Shown piece by piece: positions 1 to 8,200 of a stretch of 64,000 nucleotides of DNA. Position 1 is the stretch's first letter. Every line of letters starts with the position of its first letter. A model generated the notes under the pieces. The model worked only from the letters and a program-made list of their open reading frames with translations. It ran no database searches and was not told where the DNA came from. This stretch comes from an uncultured Collinsella sp. (lineage in GTDB: Bacteria > Actinomycetota > Coriobacteriia > Coriobacteriales > Coriobacteriaceae), in the NCBI GenBank assembly GCA_900541695.1, contig UQKL01000015.1, positions 3,458-67,457 of the forward strand. The letters run 5' to 3'. Both the position numbers and the translations under genes were made by a program.

Positions 1-530
1 TTGTGGCCGTGGGCGCGCACGACGTGGTCATCCCCGTTCCGGGTGCCGACTCGGAGAAGGTCGTCTCGAGCTGGGACGTGCTGGCCGGCAAGGTGGAGCT
101 TACGGGCCGCATCACCGTCATTGGCGGTGGCCTGGTGGGCACCGAGACTGCCGAGTACCTGCTGCAGCACGGCTGCGAGGTGGCGATCGTGGAGATGCTC
201 GATAAGATTGCCGCGGGCGAGTCCGAGACCATTCTGCCGCTGATCATGAGCGACTTTGCCGAGCATAACGTGGAGCAGCACGTGAAGACCCGCCTGACCG
301 CCATTACCGACGAGGGCGTGGAGGCCATTCGCGCCACCGAGGACGGCGCCGAGGAGCCGGTGAAGATCGCCTGCGATTACGTGGTGATGGCCGTGGGCTC
401 CAAGGCCAACGCGTTTGACCTGGACGGCGTGACGGTGCCCGTGACCTGCGTGGGCGACTGCTCGGGCGAGCGCACCGCCGACATTGCCAGCGCCATCCGC
501 ACGGCATATCACGCGGCCAACGAGCTGTAG
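1..530 (+). CDS. FAD/NAD(P)-dependent oxidoreductase, C-terminal part (gene enters from the left)
   Basis: The gene is cut by the window edge: the frame is open from base 3 to the TAG at 528-530, leaving about 175 residues. A dinucleotide-binding Rossmann motif (VIGGGLVG, visible residues 39-46) is followed by the acidic end of the next strand (VEM), the usual NADH-binding pattern. The closing VGDCSGERTADIASAI resembles the FAD-contacting C-terminus of pyridine-nucleotide disulfide oxidoreductases. The layout fits the C-terminal half of old-yellow-enzyme/2-enoate-reductase type flavoproteins, which have an N-terminal TIM barrel (not visible here) joined to this module. Such enzymes pass electrons from NADH through FAD and Fe-S to FMN and reduce activated C=C bonds in anaerobes. 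The exact substrate cannot be told, and another FAD/NAD oxidoreductase of the same fold is possible. A strong terminator follows. Confidence 0.8.
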   Translation, partial: VAVGAHDVVIPVPGADSEKVVSSWDVLAGKVELTGRITVIGGGLVGTETAEYLLQHGCEVAIVEMLDKIAAGESETILPLIMSDFAEHNVEQHVKTRLTAITDEGVEAIRATEDGAEEPVKIACDYVVMAVGSKANAFDLDGVTVPVTCVGDCSGERTADIASAIRTAYHAANEL

Positions 531-556
531 TCGAGAAAGCTATCGCGTATTGAGTG

Positions 557-592
557 GGCGGGGAGTGCCGTATCGGTGCTCCCCGCCTTTTT
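557..592 (+). terminator. Rho-independent terminator after the oxidoreductase
   Basis: A perfect 9-bp stem (GGCGGGGAG at 557-565 with CTCCCCGCC at 579-587) is followed directly by TTTTT. It lies 26 bases after the stop codon of the oxidoreductase. Confidence 0.9.
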
Positions 593-625
593 GTCGATAA
601 GAGGTGCCCCTGACCAGCGGATTCA

Positions 626-729
626 GAAAATCCGAATCTTATGCATCCGAAAATCCGAATCCTTAGAACAGGAAAATCCGAATTATATGAACACGAAAAT
701 CCGAATCGCAACCACCCGAAAATCCGAAT
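626..729 (+). repeat. Five direct repeats GAAAATCCGAAT on an exact 23-bp period
   Basis: Identical 12-bp units GAAAATCCGAAT start at 626, 649, 672, 695 and 718, each 23 bases after the last. The four 11-bp spacers differ in sequence. An inverted half-copy (CGGATT at 618-623) precedes the first unit. The array ends one base before an extended -10-like TGCTACAGT and so covers the -35 region and upstream of the ATPase gene. This is the geometry of an iteron or operator array that places a bound protein at the same spacing five times. It is too short in repeat and spacer for CRISPR. Confidence 0.95.
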
Positions 730-730
730 T

Positions 731-739
731 TGCTACAGT
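731..739 (+). promoter_or_regulatory. Candidate extended -10 promoter (TGC TACAGT) for the ATPase gene
   Basis: TGC at 731-733 joined to TACAGT at 734-739 fits an extended -10 element. No -35 match exists, because the -35 window (about 711-716) falls inside the repeat array. A start near 746 would give a short leader of about 43 bases before the ATG at 789. Confidence 0.4.
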
Positions 740-788
740 GGAATAGAAGAATTAGAAAGCAGGAACTGGAAATCTGCGGGGGTGGCTC

Positions 789-2093
789 ATGGCAGGCGAG
801 AGGCTACATCGGGACGGATACATCCCACGTATCGTGGATGCGCAAATCGCGCGCTACCTTCGTGTCTTTGGCGCGGTCGAGATTGCGGGCACCAAGTGGT
901 GCGGCAAGACGTGGGCCGCGCTCGAGCACGGGGCGTCCGCCTCGTATGTCGACGAGAATCTCGACCTCGCGCGTGCCGACCCGGCGATGATGTTGCTGGG
1001 GGACCGTCCGCATATTATCGATGAGTGGCAGCGCGTTCCCCAGATTTGGGACTACGTTAGACACGAGGTCGACCGCACCCGGGGTACGCGCGGCGCCTAT
1101 ATCCTCACGGGTTCCGCCACGCCTGCGTTTGGCTCAAAGGCGGAGGCGCCCGCGCATAGTGGAGCCGGCCGCATCGGCCGCGTCCGCATGCACCCCATGA
1201 CGCTTGCCGAGACAGGTGAGTCCAACGGCAAGGTGAGCCTGGCGGGCTTGTTTGAGCATCGTTTTGAGCCCTGCCGGTGCAATGGCGATACGCCGGGGCT
1301 TGTCGAAGCCGCTTGCCGCGGCGGCTGGCCCGAGGCGATCGATATGGTTTCGGCTGACGCCCAGCTCATCGCCCGCGAATATCTCAACACCACGTTTTCG
1401 AGCAGCTTCCCGGCGGTCGGTCTCGACCCCGATATTGCTCGTCGAGTCTCCGCATCGATCGCGCGCAATCTGGGACAGGCAACCACGTATAAAACGATTC
1501 TTATGGATATGTTCGGTGCCGAGGAGGAACCCACAGCGTTTGCCGATGAGACCAAGGTGCGCAGGTACCTAGATGCCCTCAAAGGCATGTTCATTCTCGA
1601 GGAGGTCCCCGGTTGGGTTCCCGCCGCGCGCGACAAACGGCGCTTTACCGTCAAGCCCAAGCGCTATCTGGCAGATCCGAGCCTTGCTTGCGCCTTGCTA
1701 GGTATGTCCTCGCGGGCGCTGCTTGCCGACTGGCAGACATTTGGTCTGGTGTTTGAGAATTTGGTCATACGCGACCTTTTGGTCTACGCACGTTCGCTCG
1801 ACCTGCTGGATAGCACGCCCGTGCGCTATTATCGCGACGATTCGGGCCTTGAGTGCGATGCTATCGTGCAGCTAGCCGACGGACGGTGGGCCGCCTTTGA
1901 GATTAAGGTGAGTGAAGATAAAGCGAACGCCGGCGTCGAGAGCCTCAAGCGCGTTCGCAAGAAGGTCTGTGGAAATCCTCGTTCACGCACACGCGAACCG
2001 GAGTTTATGGCCGTGATTGTGGGGGTGGGTGAGTACGCCCGCGAGGTCGAGGACGGTATCTACGTGATACCCGTTCGCGCGTTGGGGTGTTAA
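789..2093 (+). CDS. AAA-family ATPase with DUF4143 C-terminal domain
   Basis: 434 residues. The N-terminal half is an AAA_14-type ATPase: a Walker A-like GTKWCGKT (residues 34-41), Walker B IIDEWQ (76-81) and sensor-like LTGSATP (106-112). The C-terminal half matches the DUF4143 layout and contains ECDAIV (about residue 355) and EIK (about 371-373), the spaced acidic and lysine residues of a PD-(D/E)XK-like nuclease core. Such proteins are common as strain-variable genes in gut Actinobacteria and Bacteroidetes, and no general function has been established. The ATG at 789 has only a weak G-rich stretch (778-785) upstream. The gene stands alone, between the terminator of the preceding gene and a 283-base gap. 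The 23-bp iteron array directly upstream is the best clue: it suggests autoregulation or a DNA target of this protein. DNA processing or defence is only a guess. Confidence 0.85.
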   Translation: MAGERLHRDGYIPRIVDAQIARYLRVFGAVEIAGTKWCGKTWAALEHGASASYVDENLDLARADPAMMLLGDRPHIIDEWQRVPQIWDYVRHEVDRTRGTRGAYILTGSATPAFGSKAEAPAHSGAGRIGRVRMHPMTLAETGESNGKVSLAGLFEHRFEPCRCNGDTPGLVEAACRGGWPEAIDMVSADAQLIAREYLNTTFSSSFPAVGLDPDIARRVSASIARNLGQATTYKTILMDMFGAEEEPTAFADETKVRRYLDALKGMFILEEVPGWVPAARDKRRFTVKPKRYLADPSLACALLGMSSRALLADWQTFGLVFENLVIRDLLVYARSLDLLDSTPVRYYRDDSGLECDAIVQLADGRWAAFEIKVSEDKANAGVESLKRVRKKVCGNPRSRTREPEFMAVIVGVGEYAREVEDGIYVIPVRALGC

Positions 2094-2255
2094 GGGGCGG
2101 CACGCCGTGTGTCCGCTGCCCGGTGCCACAGATTGGTGCAAGTGGTCATGTTTGTTTGCGCCATGTTGGTGCGAAGTGACCTGACCCCTTGCGCCAAGGG
2201 TTTGACTTTTAAGACATCGTTAAGGTTTGCGTTGTGGAGCAAGCCGCAGGTCAAT

Positions 2256-2263
2256 GCTATTCT
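2256..2263 (+). promoter_or_regulatory. Candidate promoter and leader of the surface-protein operon
   Basis: The gap 2094-2376 has no gene. It holds a short hairpin (CCCTT at 2186-2190 with AAGGG at 2196-2200) and, nearer the operon, an extended -10-like TGC TATTCT (2256-2263 within TGCTATTCT). No good -35 lies at 17 bases. A start near 2270 would give a leader of about 107 bases before the ATG at 2377. I do not recognise a known riboswitch in it. Confidence 0.3.
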
Positions 2264-2376
2264 TTTACCTTATCGTATGGTGTTGTATTCTGCCTGAATT
2301 CTCTACCTGCGAACAACAGATAAACGCGACCAAGCAGAAAAGGATGGCACGCCCGCAAGCAGGGCAAACGTAAGCG

Positions 2377-3399
2377 ATGAGTGGCATGGACCGACATAGC
2401 GAGCTCCAGCAGCACAAGACAGCGGCCGAGTACCGCCAAGCTGTCGACGAGCACGTGCGGACCCTCAAGGATTTCTGGAAGGATTTCCTGGTGAGCGGCC
2501 TGTTTGTGCTGGCTGCCATCGTTGCTATCTTTGCGTGCCTGGCCTGGTTTGCCGCGAACAATCGAGTGAGCGCCACGGGGAGCACGATCGGGGCGAAGGC
2601 CGCGCGCTATAGCCTTACCGCCACCGGCGAAGGCGAGCCCGACGCCCACACGGGATATTACGAGCGCACGGACGCCGAAAAGCAAAACATCACGAGGCTC
2701 GATACGACGGACGCCATGACGGTGACGCTCGGCTCCAACCTCAACAACGAGTCCGCCGGCTCTCTGTATCCGGGTGCCCGAGGCAAGATTACGTTTACGG
2801 TGAAGCCGCTGGTGGATGACCTGAACGGGGTCACGATCAACTTGTCACGCGTGCTTAAAGTCACGGGCAATGTCGTTGTTGAGGACGGAAAAACGCTGAC
2901 GTCTGATGCGCAAACGCTCCTTGGCTTGGTTAAGGGCCATTTACTGTTCTTTACGAAATGCGACAACGGGTATTACTCGGATCGTGTAATAAACAACCAA
3001 ATCACGATTCCAAAGAGCAAATTTTGCGAAGACGGCAAAACGACCAACCCCACAAAGAAGTCCGTCCCCGTCACCCTGTACTGGGTATGGCCGGAGTACT
3101 TCCAGAACTTTGTCCTTACCGGCAACACGAATTACTACAAGAATCTGTTTGCGGCGGCGGGCGACGCAAAGTCTGACTACGGCGCTCTGCAGGCAGATAT
3201 GAACGCGCATAAAACGAACTACTTCTATGGCGCGGTAAACGGCACGAGTGCTGCCAACGCCCCCGCGGTTTCGTCTAGCATGTCCTTCGGCGACACCGCC
3301 ATCTGCTCGGCGCTGTACAACAATGCTGACGAGCAGATCGGCAATAAGGTCGAATACATCCAACTTAGAATTAGCGCTCAGGAGGGCGTGAGCTCATGA
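2377..3399 (+). CDS. Membrane-anchored surface protein, TasA/camelysin-like (first gene of giant-adhesin operon)
   Basis: 340 residues: a charged cytoplasmic N-terminus (about 1-42), one hydrophobic segment (about 43-64, ending ACLAWFAANN), then VSATG and a long polar, beta-rich extracytoplasmic part. The WF-xxN-xVSATG junction is typical of proteins in the TasA/camelysin/SipW-dependent group, and LYPGARGKITF (about 130-140) resembles their PG turn. VTLYWVWPEYF (about 232-242) is another aromatic signature seen in this kind of protein. No catalytic motif is visible. Its stop overlaps the next start (ATGA at 3396-3399), so the pair is probably translationally coupled. Function is inferred only from context: a subunit or accessory of a surface fibre together with the giant protein downstream. 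No SipW-type peptidase or sortase gene lies in the window. Confidence 0.7.
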   Translation: MSGMDRHSELQQHKTAAEYRQAVDEHVRTLKDFWKDFLVSGLFVLAAIVAIFACLAWFAANNRVSATGSTIGAKAARYSLTATGEGEPDAHTGYYERTDAEKQNITRLDTTDAMTVTLGSNLNNESAGSLYPGARGKITFTVKPLVDDLNGVTINLSRVLKVTGNVVVEDGKTLTSDAQTLLGLVKGHLLFFTKCDNGYYSDRVINNQITIPKSKFCEDGKTTNPTKKSVPVTLYWVWPEYFQNFVLTGNTNYYKNLFAAAGDAKSDYGALQADMNAHKTNYFYGAVNGTSAANAPAVSSSMSFGDTAICSALYNNADEQIGNKVEYIQLRISAQEGVSS

Positions 3400-4199
3400 G
3401 CACCATGCAAACGCGCCTCGGCGATGCCCGCAATTGGATAGAAAACCACCGTGCACAGGCCCTTGCGGTCTTGGTGCTCTTGGCGGCAATCGTTCTTATC
3501 ATCGGCTTGTCGCTCTCGTGGTTTGTGGGCAGCAAAAGTCTGTCCACGGTGGGCAAGATCCAAACGCCCGCGCAGCTCAAGATCATGGGCCCCAACCAGA
3601 CAAGCATTGAGCCCATCGAGATTTCGTATGACGAGTCACGGGGCGGTGAGAAGAAAGACGACGGCACCGTGACCGTTCGTCGCGCGTTTTGTGTGCAGAG
3701 CGACAATGGCGATCCCGCTGCCGGCGGTCAAGCGTTTGAGCTGCAGATTGCCAACACAACGAATATCACGGGGCTGACAATCAACGTGTATCACGTGACG
3801 GTCAATAATCCGAACGATAAAAACGGCACCGTGGTCGGCCTCGACGGGCTCAACCGCACCTACTCATGGAGCAAGAAGAGCAGCACCCCGATTGAGTTTG
3901 CTTTTATCAACTCCGCGGACGGGACAAGTGCGTTGGCTAAAGAGCTTGAGGCAAACGACCCGACGTACGGCTCGTACGCGAAAGTCCAGAAAAACGCCCG
4001 TCCGCTGTATCGGTACCACAAGTTCGCAGGGAGTGGGCTCGATGGCTGGAATGGCAAAACAGCCAACGCCGCCACGAACTTCATCATCGAATGTACGTGG
4101 AATCCAGGCGTTGTGACCAACACGGACGGTACTAAGGTCTCCAACGTCAAAGAGACCGACATGGTTTATCTAATCGCTCGCGTCACGAGCGGCAACTAA
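3396..4199 (+). CDS. Membrane-anchored surface protein, TasA/camelysin-like (second gene of operon)
   Basis: 267 residues with the same plan as the gene before it. A short amphipathic cytoplasmic N-terminus (1-22) is followed by a hydrophobic helix (about 23-43) ending in LSLSWFVGSKSLSTVG, then a secreted beta-rich region. The WF-xxx-xxxSTVG junction parallels the WFAANN-VSATG of its neighbour, so the two may be distant paralogues. The second half includes repeated Asn-rich strands (NTTNITGLTINVYHV) and an ending (DMVYLIARVTSGN) like that of fibre-forming secreted proteins. The start ATG at 3396 overlaps the previous stop by four bases. The gene ends 24 bases before the next gene, which has its own strong ribosome site. 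No enzyme motif is seen. Confidence 0.65.
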   Translation: MSTMQTRLGDARNWIENHRAQALAVLVLLAAIVLIIGLSLSWFVGSKSLSTVGKIQTPAQLKIMGPNQTSIEPIEISYDESRGGEKKDDGTVTVRRAFCVQSDNGDPAAGGQAFELQIANTTNITGLTINVYHVTVNNPNDKNGTVVGLDGLNRTYSWSKKSSTPIEFAFINSADGTSALAKELEANDPTYGSYAKVQKNARPLYRYHKFAGSGLDGWNGKTANAATNFIIECTWNPGVVTNTDGTKVSNVKETDMVYLIARVTSGN

Positions 4200-4223
4200 T
4201 AAGTAGGAGGGGAGGGGCACCAG

Positions 4224-5225
4224 ATGCGAAAAGACAAGAACGAGCAAAATGAAATCGCGAGGCCTGTTGGCAAACACTTTGCACAGGTTGATGATTCTAA
4301 GGCAGAGCCTTGCTGCGCGGAGTCGGCGGCCCCTGCTTTCAAAGTGCGTAAACGCCTATGGGCAGTTGCGGTGCTGCTGTGTGCCGTCGCGATTGCAACG
4401 GGAACCTACCTTACCTACACGGCCTTTTTGGCGGGTGACTTTCTTAAGTCGGTCGCTGTCTCGGGCACGTCACAGGCGCTGTTTGCCTCGGACATGCTTA
4501 CGGGCTACACGAATGAGACGCTGAATGACGGGGATATTGCCGTCCGAAGCGTCATTGCCGACACGAGTGGGGAAAACTGCTCTTTTACCTTTCGCATTTA
4601 CAACCATCTGCTGGGCGACAAGAACAAGGTCAACGACAAGGACGTTAACACGACGCTGAGCGTGACGGCGACGGGTACGACGGGCACTTGGAGTGTTGAC
4701 GGTAAGCCCGCGCTGACGGAGGGCAGCAGCGTTGCCCTATCTTTCCCTGCCAACAAGGCGACCATGTATACCTATAAGGTTGCGTTTTCCAAGGCGGACC
4801 TCAACAAAGCATCCTTCACCGTTAAGGCCCAGGTCGGCTCCAATAGCCCCGGCACCAACCTTAAATGGCTCGCCGCCAAGATTGCGCCTTCCGAGCGTGC
4901 AGAGGTAACGGCTTCGGGCGTTTCGGGCGAGTGGGTCGACGAGAACTCGGATACCGGCGCTTTTGACGCCTACAACTATCGTGTGACGGTTACGGGCGTT
5001 ACGACTAAGGTAAAGCTCACGTGGGGAAGCGGGGTCGAGCTCGATCCGTTCTTTAAGCAGAACCACGAGAACGTTGACGTGCAGAAAACCGTCAACGGCG
5101 GCTCGGTCGAATATGATGCATCTCCCGGCTCGGAAATTATTACCTTTTACCGAGCGGGCACCGGTAAGCCGACCGGCTGGGATGCCGACGACATCAAAGT
5201 TACGTGTTCGGCCGCACAGAACTAG
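4224..5225 (+). CDS. Membrane-anchored surface protein (third gene of operon)
   Basis: 333 residues. A longer polar cytoplasmic segment (1-45, with a CC pair near 30-31) precedes a single membrane helix (about 46-72). It lacks the WF motif of the two preceding proteins but keeps the plan: one helix, then a Thr/Ser/Asn-rich beta domain. The stretch FTFRIYNHLLGDKNK and the later TGTTGTWSVDG resemble camelysin-like strands. A strong ribosome site (AGGAGGGGAGG, from 4206) lies 7-10 bases before the ATG. It is placed between the two TasA-like genes and the giant secreted protein with only 69 bases to the next gene, so it most likely belongs to the same operon and assembly. Its role is unknown. Confidence 0.6.
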   Translation: MRKDKNEQNEIARPVGKHFAQVDDSKAEPCCAESAAPAFKVRKRLWAVAVLLCAVAIATGTYLTYTAFLAGDFLKSVAVSGTSQALFASDMLTGYTNETLNDGDIAVRSVIADTSGENCSFTFRIYNHLLGDKNKVNDKDVNTTLSVTATGTTGTWSVDGKPALTEGSSVALSFPANKATMYTYKVAFSKADLNKASFTVKAQVGSNSPGTNLKWLAAKIAPSERAEVTASGVSGEWVDENSDTGAFDAYNYRVTVTGVTTKVKLTWGSGVELDPFFKQNHENVDVQKTVNGGSVEYDASPGSEIITFYRAGTGKPTGWDADDIKVTCSAAQN

Positions 5226-5294
5226 CCGAAGCGATCCGCAAGCATAGATTTTGAGACCCCACGCGGGGCATGAGATAGAACGAGGTAGGATCAG

Positions 5295-8200
5295 ATGAGA
5301 ACGGCAAAGCGCATAACAACCGCATGCCTGACTGCGATCATGATTTTCCAGGCGCTCGCGCCTTCCACAGAGGTGTTCGCGCAAGAGCTCGACGCCGTTA
5401 TAGAGGCGTCCGTCTCCGCCGCGCGCGCCGCGGGCAATACTGCCCGCTCCGTACAGGATGCCGTGGCCACCTCGCTGCAAGATGCTGACCAGGCTGCATC
5501 TGATGATGCCGCGACGACTCCGGGCGCCGATGCGGGCGCCACCGAGGGCGGCGACGGTTCTACCAACGCTGGCGAATCGCAGGACTCCACGACCGATGGA
5601 ACCACTAACGGCGATACCCCAACGGAGGGCGACGCATCCCAAGACGATGCGGCTGCCGATGAGGGCGCCGCCGACGAAGATCAGGCGGATGACGCGGACA
5701 CAGATGCGGCTGCGCAGGCTAGCACCGACCCCGCCATCAAGACCGCTGGTGAGCTTGATGGCGCGCTGGTCGACGGCAAGGTCACCGTGAACGACGCTGG
5801 CGAGGTCACGGCCATCACCTTCGGATCCAACGCCGACCTTATCGCCATCTCCAACACCGACCCCGCCATCTACCAGAACGCGAGCATCTCCAAGACCGGC
5901 TTGAGCGGCGTCGACTTCGACGTGTGCAGCGCGCAGGCCGTGGGCGACCTGGGCAATCTCGCGTTCCAGGGGTTCGGCAGCGATGCCCACCCCTTCAAGG
6001 GTACGCTCGACCTGGGCGGCAGGTTCCTTACCGCCAACAAGACGCTCTTCAACAACATCGAGCTCAACGATAACAACGGCACCGTAAAGCTCACCTGGAA
6101 GGGCACCGATGCTCAGCCCATCGTGGCCGCAAAGGTCACGGGCGCGGGCAAGACGCTCAGCGCTGCCATTACCGTAGACAAGCCCGAGAGCGGCGATACG
6201 AGCGTCGTCAAGCTCACTTCGCCGCTCGTGGGTGAGGTTACGGGCGAGCTCACGCTTGACGCCACGTATTCGACAAGCGCGAATAGCCCCCTGGCGATTG
6301 GCATGCAATCGTCCACGGGCAATCTGGGCCTACTCGCGAACACCCTTACTGCAGGCGCATCTCTTACGATTGCGGGGCTGAATGGCCTGCCGAAGAGCTT
6401 CAACGGCACCCCCACCATCGATGCTACGGGCGCTGGTGCCAATGCCGGCGGCCTTATTGGCGAGGCAGGCGAGGGGGCTGCCGTCACCCTTGCTTCGAAT
6501 GTCGATGTTTCGGCACTGAGCGTCGCGGGTAATAATGCGGCGGGCGGCCTTATCGGTAAGGCGACCAGGCTTACGCTTGCCGTAGATACGGACAACAGCG
6601 GAAAAGATGCCTCGGGCAAGGATATCAGTATCAAGCCAGCGCACTCGGTTGGGTCGTCATCAGCCGGTACGTATGCCGGCGGCCTTATCGGTGACGCCTC
6701 GTTTGCCAGCGATTTCACTATCGAGAATGGCACCTTCGATTTTGGCGAGGGCGTGGCGCTCAGTGTGGCCAACACGACCGCCGCCCCCTCTGTCGGTGGC
6801 CTGTTCGGCGTGCTCGACATCTCGAACGGCGATGTGACCGTAAACGGCGGATTGTATAAAAGCACGCTGCAAAACGGCGCGGACAACAGCAACAACAACG
6901 GCGTGCGCGGGAACTACGGCGGCTTGGTGGGCAAGCTGTGGGGCCAGAAATACGGCGACGCACTGCACGCGTTCACGGTGAAGGGTGGCGCTGAGGTGTC
7001 GTTTGGCGTGGGCTCTAACGGCAAGCTCGCGTATGCGGGCGGCCTGGTAGGCTACCTTGGTGAAGGCGGCGGGAGCGACAATGTGTCCGCCGTGGTCATC
7101 AGTGGCGCAGCGGTGACGTGTGCAACCTCGGGCTACGCCAGCAACAACGGCAAATACGGCGGCGCCGTGGGCGTCGTGGACACCAAAAACGTGCTGGAAG
7201 TGCGCGGCCTAACGGTCAAAACCGCCAGCGGCGCTACCATCGGCGGCACAAACGGCGGCTTTGCCGGAGTCGTTGGGTCGTCGTGGCTCGGCATCGTCAA
7301 GTTCAGCGGTATCACCGACCTGTCGGATGCCGCCTTCGTGGAAAATGATCACACCGCGCAGCTGATTTATGAGAACTTCAATTCACTGATTTTTGCTGCC
7401 GGTAGCGGAAGCGACAGAGGTGCCACCGTAGGCGGTACCACGGAATGGCAATACAAGCGTCCCTCTAAGCCGGTCAAGATCGATGACATCTACAGCTACG
7501 GCCAGGTTATTCGCCTGGGTGATAGTTTTATTACGCTGAACCCGACGACACACGAGCTGACTCTACCGGCACCGTTGGAACTGACTAACGGCGTCTATGC
7601 TCTAGCCTCGCTTGAGGATTTCGCCAAGCTTGCGATTACCTGGCAAACCAACGGCTACTACTCAATGGTCGAAGGCGTTACCGAAAACAATCTGAATGGT
7701 TTAAAGTCCTCGACCATTACGGTGAACGGCACAATTGACCTCAAGGGTACAGGCCTGACGGGCTTCACTCAGGACCGCGCAAACGACTCGCAAGTTTTCT
7801 CGGGTACGTTGAACGGCGGCGGCACGATCAAGCTTGCTGTCGGTGAGCCTTACGGCATGCGCGGGAACGCCCCTCTGGGCGCCGACGACATCAGTGCCGG
7901 CAACGGAAAAATCTACCGTCACGGCCGCCTGGGCTTGTTCGCAGCAATCAACGGCGCAGCCGCCAACAGCGAGACTGTCTCCAACGTCACCATCGCTGGC
8001 TCCATGAGGTTCGATAACGGCTCGGCAATCGAGGCTGGATCGCTTGCGGGCGCCATTGCGGGTGGTCTGACGCTGTCTGGCGCAACGTGCGAAACGAATA
8101 TCGCATGCGATGATACGTTCACCAACGATGTGAACATTGGTGGTATTGCAGGCAGCGTGTCGGCAGCTTCTACGGTTACGTTTAGGGACAGTAGCAAGGC

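Noticed and set aside
626..729. Short CRISPR-like array
   Set aside because: Repeat 12 bp and spacer 11 bp are far too short and no cas gene is near; iterons fit better.
2109..2297. 62-codon plus-strand frame between the ATPase gene and the surface operon
   Set aside because: No ribosome site or recognisable sequence; it overlaps the likely promoter region.
2264..2376. Cyclic-di-GMP-type riboswitch before the surface operon
   Set aside because: A GGGCAAAC segment is present, but the receptor and tetraloop parts of the known classes are missing.
4737..6308. Long minus-strand open frame opposite the surface genes
   Set aside because: It crosses two genes with strong plus-strand evidence and has a shadow-type composition (Gly/Arg/Val rich); no domain or ribosome site.
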